Of a DNA stretch of 64,000 bases, positions 57,443-64,000 are shown piece after piece. The first letter of the stretch is position 1, and every line of letters begins with the position of its first letter. The position numbers were made by a program, and so were the translations under genes. The notes beneath the pieces were generated by a model, which saw only the letters and a program-made list of their open reading frames with translations, was not told the DNA's origin and ran no database searches. This DNA comes from Favolaschia claudopus (lineage: Eukaryota > Basidiomycota > Agaricomycetes > Agaricales > Mycenaceae), in assembly GCA_037176885.1 (NCBI GenBank), contig JAWWNJ010000091.1, positions 744,001 through 808,000 on the forward strand. The letters are read 5' to 3'.

Positions 57443-57747
57443 TCACAATTTCGCCGCTTCTTCGTCACGTTCCTCACTCTCCGTGGCGCTGAATAGCCCG
57501 TCTAGAAGTTGGTGGGTCCCAAACGAGCCTGGTTGCGCTGCTGGCTCGATGGCATTCAATTCGAACTGCTCTTCGTTGTGTTCGAAACAACACATGACGG
57601 TTTCGGCAAGTCCGGAGGTCGCCAAGTCCAACGCCGTCGGGAAACAACCTTGAACCCGGAACCGTGTCTCAGACTCTCAGACTTGCCGCCACCGTGCGAT
57701 GAACTGAACGCTACGCGTCCTACGCGAACAGCACGGACGGAAAACAT
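57443..57747 (-). CDS. Small protein, unknown; presequence-like N-terminus
   Basis: Not recognised. The start at 57747 gives MFSVRAVRVGRVAFSSSHGG, a basic, Ser-rich amphipathic stretch typical of mitochondrial presequences, then SESLRHGSGFK. An intron (GTTGTT...GAG, near 57650-57567) joins it to QFELNAIEPAAQPGSFGTHQ and LLDGLFSATE, ending EEAAKL. The last three residues also match a PTS1, so location is ambiguous. The conserved-looking second exon and clean stop argue for a real gene of about 70 residues; the intron is the weak point. Confidence 0.5.
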
Positions 57748-57903
57748 TCTCTCGCTCACAACTCAGGAGATCCGAGTTGAGGTCAGGCGGGATGGTCTTG
57801 AGCCTCGCTACGCCGAGGCAGACTGAAACATTCGTGTCACGCTCACGCGCAATTAATCCGTCATATGGCTGAAAACGCGTTCAAAAACGCGCTGTTTTCA
57901 TGT

Positions 57904-58530
57904 CTAGGATTTAACGTAAAAGTGGTACTGCGAAAACATCCACACCAGGGACGTTGCTGATACGCGGTCAGAAGAGAGAGCACACCAGGGTACGCCATAT
58001 ACGACTCACTGGAGACAATGACAGGGCTGATCACACCCATGTTGGGCGTTGCAGAACGGAAGATGAGGAGTTCTGATGCGAAATGGCCAAACGCGATGAG
58101 GTATGTGAACAGGGTCATGTCGTATACGCTGCGAGGATATTGAGAATGCGACCAGTCCAAGAAAAGCCAAGATTACATTTTTTGGCTGAGATGGTACGCG
58201 GCGTAACCTCGAACAACGGCAGAGGTGATGGTCCAAGCAGCAAAAGTACGCGCTTGGAGTGGTGTTACTACAAGGCTTGAGTGGGATGCGGGGAAGAACG
58301 AGAGAGAGAGGCAAGACCTGTTGCAGGGGGAACATTGTTATAGATGCGTCTAGTCAACTTGAGAGTTGTAAAGTTCTGTACGCTGTTGAAGACGGCCATG
58401 ACGGCGACGACGAGCTGCCAGGTAGGCAGCCATCCTGGACCCTGGGGAAGGACTGGGGAGGGGACTAGTGAGCGTGACAAGGCAGTTGGGAGGCTTGAAA
58501 GGACTTGCAAGAATTGAGCAGGCTCATCAT
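57904..58530 (-). CDS. ERG28: Erg28-like sterol biosynthesis scaffold
   Basis: ER membrane protein that tethers the C-4 demethylation enzymes (Erg25, Erg26, Erg27) and Erg6. Five exons. The first codes MMSLLNS and appears to use a GC donor. Then come PGWLPTWQLVVAVMAVFNSV (first membrane helix) and VTPLQARTFAAWTITSAVVR, the hallmark LQARTFxxWT motif. VYDMTLFTYLIAFGHFASEL and LIFRSATPNMGVISPVIVST follow, then a final helix ending FSQYHFYVKS. Four membrane segments, family order and spacing all agree with Erg28 of yeast and human ERG28. The first exon is inferred; without it there is no ATG upstream of the first helix in the right frame. Confidence 0.88.
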
Positions 58531-58604
58531 GTTTGGTTGTGCGTGCCGCGGAATCAATAATAATTATTTAATTTGATGGCGCCCCTTGGGCTCTGACTGC
58601 CGCC

Positions 58605-61552
58605 ATGGACGACGCTGACGGCCCAAATACGCATTCTCTGCGCTCAGTGCCCAGCAACGCCTCCATTGCCTCCTCCGTCAGTCTCACTCGCAGGTCCAGG
58701 ACCAGGGTCCGCTCACGGACCGGTACTTCTCCCCGCCCGGACGTTACCTCCTTCCAGCCCCCCATCTCTCCTCCCGTTCCAACGGTTGAGGCACAGATAT
58801 TTGGAGGACCTGTTGTAGCAGAGCCCGTCGAAGAACCGCTGGAAATGGACCGCGTAGACACCCTCTCTGTTCATTCCGAGGGGCCCTCCACACATGTAAC
58901 TTTGATTGCTTGTCTGTTCAATTTTTTTCTGACTTTATGTACCAGCATCAGGCTGTGGCTCAGGCGCTACGCCTGCCTGGCATCTCTACCGCCCAGTTCA
59001 AGTCTCCACCGTCTGCATTTTCGCGTGTACCGTCTATTCCGCAATTGTACGACCTCGGCTCCCACCCGAACATTCGCGACTCGGTTCTCACTCAGGGCTC
59101 TGGCTTCACCCAGTCAGCGGGCGCATCCTCTATCTACCCCCCTTCCACCTCCACCGCGTCCGGCACGGAATCCCCGCCTTCGCCGCGCTCGATCGCCGAA
59201 CAGTTCGATAACGACGTCCCCTCATTCGATCCCGAATTTGACAAGGAATACGATGGCGACGACGTTTCTTATAGGCTCCGTCTCCTCGTCAAAAACAACT
59301 ACTTCCTCCCCCCTGCTCATGCAAAACCTTCTGCATCTGATTTTGCTGCCTCAAATGCCAAAAGATCCCCACGACCACCCACAACACCGACGTTCTTCGA
59401 CTTCTTTCGCAAGTCTCGTTCAAAACCCCCAACTCCCACCGGCTCTGGGCAGACTTTTGACCAGCTCACTCCCGCGTTACGTACCCCTTCGGATACAGCG
59501 ACAGTGGCCCCTTATCCGCCCCCACTACCGCGACAGCGGTCTTCTTCCCAAGCGCCGTCTGTTCCGGGACCTGGAGCGTCTGCGGACCCGTCAGGACGTG
59601 TTGTGGTGGTCCGAGAGAAAATGCTCGACATTGCAACTGCGGCCAAACAAGCAGAGCAGGAGATGAAGTTGCGTGGCCCCCGACAAGACCCCGTTCCTAT
59701 GCACAGTGAAGTTGATGTGATCGACCCCACTGACGCAGTTGACCTCCCGCCGCCGTCTGCCGCTTATCCATTTGCTGTTCAGGCCTCGGCCCTGCACGAA
59801 ATGGGTGTGCAGGATTCTGTTGGCGCAGCGCAACTGGCGGACCGTTTACCACCGCGCCCAAGCGCCCCGTCCCCGCTTTCTGTGCAGGATGAGTGGAGAA
59901 AGGCGTTGTTACATGCTGCTGTGAATCATTCACTGAATAACTCGCCGGGAGCATTGTCGTCTCCGTCCAATCCTCTTACCCAGGAATCATCACCCGATTC
60001 GGAGAAACGGATGCTGGGCCAGAAGATCATTCCTCGTCCCCTTGTTGAGGAACCTCGCACGTCAAGCAATTCTACCAGTAGCAGTCAATCGGAAAACGAC
60101 AGTCAAGCTGCTCCTCGACGATCCACAAATATTCCTCTACGTGTGGAGACACCCTCAATGCCATTAATGCCTCTTCCGCCGCCTCGCAGGCTTCTTAATC
60201 CGCTCTATTCCCTCTCTCAGACCAGTCTTCCCGTCGAGGCAGACAGTGGTCGCTCCTTTCTTTCAGCTCGAGAAGAGGTCCCCGCGTCGCGTTTGTCCGA
60301 CTCGTATGAGGCAGGCGTCGGTAGGCATGCCATGCTAAGTCCGCCGCTGTCGATTCGCGAACCGGAGGCTTCCTCGGAAAGTCGGACACGGACGAGTACA
60401 GACACTTTCTACTCAGAGGTGGAAGATGCCGAGGTGCCTCCTCGACCTTCCATGTCGTCCTCAATACCTGAGAATCGGCCTTCGTTGTCTATATATTCTC
60501 AACCATCCCCGACGACTTCCGCGTTTCAAGACGCCATCATTCTACCACCCGTTGCAATACCTCCTAGAGGGTCGTCCCTACGAGGGAGTTTGGACGGTCC
60601 TGCTTCGCGCCAGAGCGTGGAGCAACAGCAACGGGTCACATCTCCCATTTTCGCACCCCGGGACAGCATGGTGTCTCCTCCTCCACGAGTGTCTTCCTCC
60701 CTGGCTCATATCACTCCCCTCCCGCCACCGCCCAGGTCATCTTCCCTGGCGCAACGTATGGCTGCTTCCAGTCGTGGAGCGCCGCCTGTACCTCCATTAC
60801 CATCAGATATTCGTGAATCGATTGAGGAAATACTGGACCCGGGTCCAAGTACGCCTCCATACCCCATTTCCAATCGCAGGGGCGCGGTTCCCTTGTCGCT
60901 GGAGATACCACAGACGATTTCTCATCAGTCAATCCGGTCTGCGCCCCCGCCTTCGTCTCCCCCATCCTTTTTTGACGCTCTCCAAAACCAACCGAACGCG
61001 ATGGACGATCTTGATTCGTCGTCTGACGAAGAGGATTCGGACCAGGAGCACGAGCACGAGGAACCGCCGCAGACGCCGGTATACGTCAACCCACATACGC
61101 GTGCCATAACCAACGTCCCTTCGGCTTCGTCGAGCTCTCGTTCCCTGCTGATGCGGCTGGGGAATCACTCTACGCCCTATGTCAGCCGTTCCGCTGAGAA
61201 CTCGCCAATAAGCTCCAAACGGGCGGTCGGCAACATCCCCGCATCGAGCTCGTTCTTCAAGAGGGGGAAGAGCGGCAAAAGCGACCAAGGGCATGGGCCG
61301 CCCACGTCGACGTTCGATTTCTTCCAATATACGCAACAGCACCCGCGGAGTTCTCTCGGTGGTGAGACGAGTGCGCCGCCACCGCTACGACGTCCGCAGA
61401 CGAGCGACCAGACGATGCGGGATCGGAAAACTAACCCCAAGGCGCAGGAGTCGCTGCGACAGCTTGATGGGCTGCTGCTCCAGCATATGGAGGCGGAGAA
61501 GGATAAGATTCGTCGGATTGCTACTACTTTTCAGTCTAATGCCAGAAACTAG
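58605..61552 (+). CDS. Large Ser/Pro-rich disordered protein, unknown
   Basis: Two exons (58605-58895 and 58946-61552) encode about 965 residues. No catalytic domain is visible. The protein is dominated by Ser, Pro and Arg, with many PPxP and RxxS motifs that look like SH3-ligand and kinase sites. A short ordered patch occurs around SYRLRLLVKNNYFLPPAH. A FFDFFRKSRSKPP motif lies near residue 250, a DEWRKALLHAAVNHSL helix in the middle, and a final helix at the C-terminus (ESLRQLDGLLLQHMEAEKDK). This suggests a scaffold, perhaps for polarity, cytokinesis or signalling, but nothing more specific can be supported. Confidence 0.75.
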
Positions 61553-61830
61553 TCTACGTACCACCACACTAACATCATGATTTACGATACCGTGCAAGCT
61601 TGAATATACCACCGCAATTTTTTGTCTAACTTCTCGTGACGATGGCCATTTTATCTGCTCTTCGACGAGCGTGTAAGTTGGAAGTAGACGCCGACCCGCC
61701 CAGTGATCGAAAGTGACTGACGACGATTCGATCGCCGATCGGCGCTTCGTCGCCTAAATTAGGTTGTCTGACGTTTGTCCTCCACCGCTAATGCGCACGG
61801 CCTTGTTTTCCTTCCACCTACTATACGACC

Positions 61831-63546
61831 ATGCACACGACTATTTCTAACGATTCCTCTCACAATATCTCTTATTCATGGCACCAGGCAGGTACTTCCA
61901 AGCTCTTGGGGCCCGATACTCATCATTACTCTCCAGTCGCACGACCAGGTAGCTGCGCCTCGTGTTCCCAGCCGCGAAACGTGTTCACGCTTCGTTGCAG
62001 GCAACCGTTCTGTTTCTAGTTCCGTATGCAACATCGGAGGCGGACGTGAGTCGCGCTCTCGCTATTTCGGGCACAAAATCTAGAGATTTCTTGTAGATTC
62101 AAGTCGAAATCGAGCCGACAGGCAACTATCTCGTAGCTGGAGTCCGTGGGCAGCCTCCGACGATCAAGGTACGCCCTTTCCCTATCATGGCTGAAGTACT
62201 CACTCGGCGCCCTCTATTCACAGGGCCGATTATATGGGAGCGTGGACAGTACTACAAGTCTCTGGCAGCTCGAACCGCAACGAGTGCGCCGTTTGTCGGC
62301 ACGGGGGCGCACCAATTCGACAACATCGACGGCCTCGACACACTCTTCGTATGCATTCATCTCCGACCCAGAGATTTCGAGCAGCTTTGCTGCTTCTCTT
62401 GACAGCGGCCCCGTCTCCGACTCGGAGGACGCGTCAGCAGCAGCATCTCCGTTCGGTTTCGTGTCTCCAAATTTGTCCTCTGGCCGGGGAAGCAGTAAAT
62501 CGCACTCGCATCCTGTCTCCCGCTCTGGATCGCCCGGACATGCGCTGCATAGTCTGACCTCGTCATATTCATCGCTCGAGTCCTTGCACTCGAACCGTTC
62601 AGGCCGTCTTCTAACGCTTCACTTGGAGAAGCAACGGTCCGGGATATGGCCATCACTGATTTCTGGACCTGTTCCGCACACTCTTTCTCCTCAAATCGCC
62701 AATTCGGTGGTTTTCAACGCTAGCGAGGAATTAGAGCATCAGTACAACATGGATCCGACCAGTCTCACATTAATTGCTCTAGAATTATTGGACATTAGAA
62801 AAGACAAGGAAGAAGCATTCGAATATTTCCTGTGAGCCTCGAATGGCCTTCAGGTTGCTGTATCTTCTGACCTGTGAAATCGTAGACGCGCCTGGCACCA
62901 GGCTAACACTCCCTCAGCTACAATGAGATTGGTCTCTCAATACCTACCATTGCAGGCCACGAGCGAGTCAGCCAACAGCGACGAATCAATCACAAGAGGC
63001 ACCACATCGTACTATATACGCTGCATGGGAGGAACCAAAGGGCTCGCTCATCTGTATCTGAATGCTGGCATGCTTCATCTCGAAGGGGCGGCATTGCCTC
63101 TCCTCACCTCGTCTTCCAGTCTCTCATCTCTCAGAGTTCCAGCCCCCCATCACTCGTATGGGGAAAGCGGGGCAGATGCATGGCAGCGAGATAGAGAGGC
63201 GGCAGCAAAATATTTCGATCGTGCTCGACTTTTACAGCCCACCCTTGATATTCCTGTTCTTCCGCCTCCTGCTGGCTCGCGTGATCCCTCCGAGCAACTT
63301 CAGATGCCTTCCATTGATCTGCAATCGTCGCAAACTGAATCAGTTCAGGCGCGGAGACGCCGTAAGACGAAGGCGGAGTCCACGACATTATTCGACAATC
63401 GGGAAACGAAGCTAGACGATCTGGAAGACCATACGTGGTATCTATATGTTCCTGGGTTGGTTGGCGCAGGGACTGCTTTGCTTGTAGTGGGGGTGATCAG
63501 TGCTTTGAGTTTTTCTAGTTGGTCGAGAAGAAATCAGGGCTCGTAA
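61831..63546 (+). CDS. Tail-anchored CS (p23-like) domain protein
   Basis: About 440 residues. The start MHTTISNDSSHNISYSWHQ leads into a CS/p23-like beta-sandwich (VLFLVPYATSEADIQVEIEP, then NYLVAGVRGQPPTIKGRLYG), the fold of p23 and Sgt1 that often contacts Hsp90. A long Ser-rich stretch follows, then an alpha-helical region (SLTLIALELLDIRKDKEEAF, MGGTKGLAHLYLNAGMLHLE and DREAAAKYFDRARLLQPTL) with Sel1/TPR-like character. A single C-terminal membrane helix (YVPGLVGAGTALLVVGVISA) and a short basic tail SWSRRNQGS suggest tail anchoring with the rest in the cytosol. The 3' part of the first exon is uncertain; a GC donor after YSWHQ is possible. Confidence 0.75.
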
Positions 63547-63628
63547 TTTTGTTGTTGTACAAGTAGAATTTAGACGTGCGCGCTGTCATTGTGTAAATAT
63601 CCGCATTCGGGTTCTTGTTCAAACACCC

Positions 63629-63965
63629 ATGACTTCTTGGAACGTCAACTTCTTGCAGCCTCAGAGCGCGTCAGGGAACGAAACAGAGACAGATCGCGCG
63701 CTCATCATCCTGAACCAACCTTTCTCACTCGAGCTGTTCTGTCAACTCTGGAAGTCTTCTCAATGGCACTGCTGCGCTGACGGAGGCGCAAATCGCCTTT
63801 TCGACACATTGACCGCTCCGCAACGTCAACAGTAAGTGGTCCCGCTGGGTGCGCCGCCTCGACTAGACACTGCGATGTCCTTTCTCCTGAAGATTCCTCC
63901 CAGACTTGATCAAAGGTGATTTGGACTCTATTCGTAACGATGTCAAGCAATTTTACATCTCCCTT
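63629..63965 (+). CDS. Thiamine pyrophosphokinase, 5' part only
   Basis: Transfers pyrophosphate from ATP to thiamine to make the cofactor TPP. Exon 1 (63629-63831) starts MTSWNVNFLQPQS and contains ALIILNQPF and WHCCADGGANRLFD, the family's conserved N-terminal motif. Exon 2 (63893-63965) carries FLPDLIKGDLDSIRNDV, the signature with the metal-binding aspartates. The gene continues beyond the right edge, so the C-terminal thiamine-binding domain is not in view. The start lies 82 bp from the stop of the upstream CS-domain gene on the same strand. Confidence 0.9.
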
Positions 63966-64000
63966 GTACGCACGTCTACGTTTCGCTTGATGTTTACTGA

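Noticed and set aside
59512..61440. Several 80-137 codon minus-strand frames opposite the large Ser/Pro-rich gene
   Set aside because: Mirror frames of a long biased coding region; no independent evidence.

Overview
The window reads as nuclear DNA of a filamentous basidiomycete, most likely an Agaricomycete. Genes are densely packed on both strands and broken by many introns of about 45-65 nt with GT(A/G)NG(T/C) donors. There are tandem cerato-platanin genes, a fungal Zn2Cys6 regulator, a Fot1/Pogo-type DNA transposon, and fungal-type F-box, TOM13/Mim1 and Erg28 genes. Gene models were built by hand from reading frames and splice consensus; no alignment was run.

Layout. 1-6.5 kb: a low-complexity Met/Gly/Pro-rich protein, a divergent coiled-coil protein and a Cys-rich F-box protein. 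6.5-10.8 kb: gene-poor DNA with an intron-containing tRNA-Tyr, two orphan copies of its 3' end and a small inverted-repeat element. 10.8-12.8 kb: two secreted cerato-platanins from a tandem duplication that also copied promoter blocks. 13.4-21.5 kb: B-type cyclin, FHA/G-patch protein, XLF (NHEJ factor) and a TOM13/Mim1 protein.

21.5-47.7 kb holds the most interesting set: six genes whose products all end in a peroxisomal PTS1-like tripeptide. They are three cytochrome b5-acyl-CoA dehydrogenase fusions (ends ARL, AKL, SRL), an alpha-methylacyl-CoA racemase (SKL), a double short-chain dehydrogenase (AKL) and a hydratase 2 (AKL). The last two are the two halves of the fungal multifunctional beta-oxidation enzyme (Fox2/MFE-2), here encoded divergently as separate proteins. 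Together they could racemise a 2-methylacyl-CoA, dehydrogenate, hydrate and dehydrogenate it again inside peroxisomes. No thiolase is in the window. A Zn2Cys6 regulator, a single-pass membrane protein, an NAD(P)-dependent epimerase-like enzyme and a GH79 glucuronidase-like gene lie between the two halves of the set.

47.8-64 kb: a vacuolar Ca2+/H+ exchanger, a complete 2.66 kb Pogo-like transposon (TA target duplication, terminal inverted repeats, intact transposase), a minisatellite-like array, an F-box/leucine-rich protein, a small protein of unknown role, Erg28, a large Ser/Pro-rich protein, a tail-anchored CS-domain protein and the start of thiamine pyrophosphokinase, cut by the window edge.
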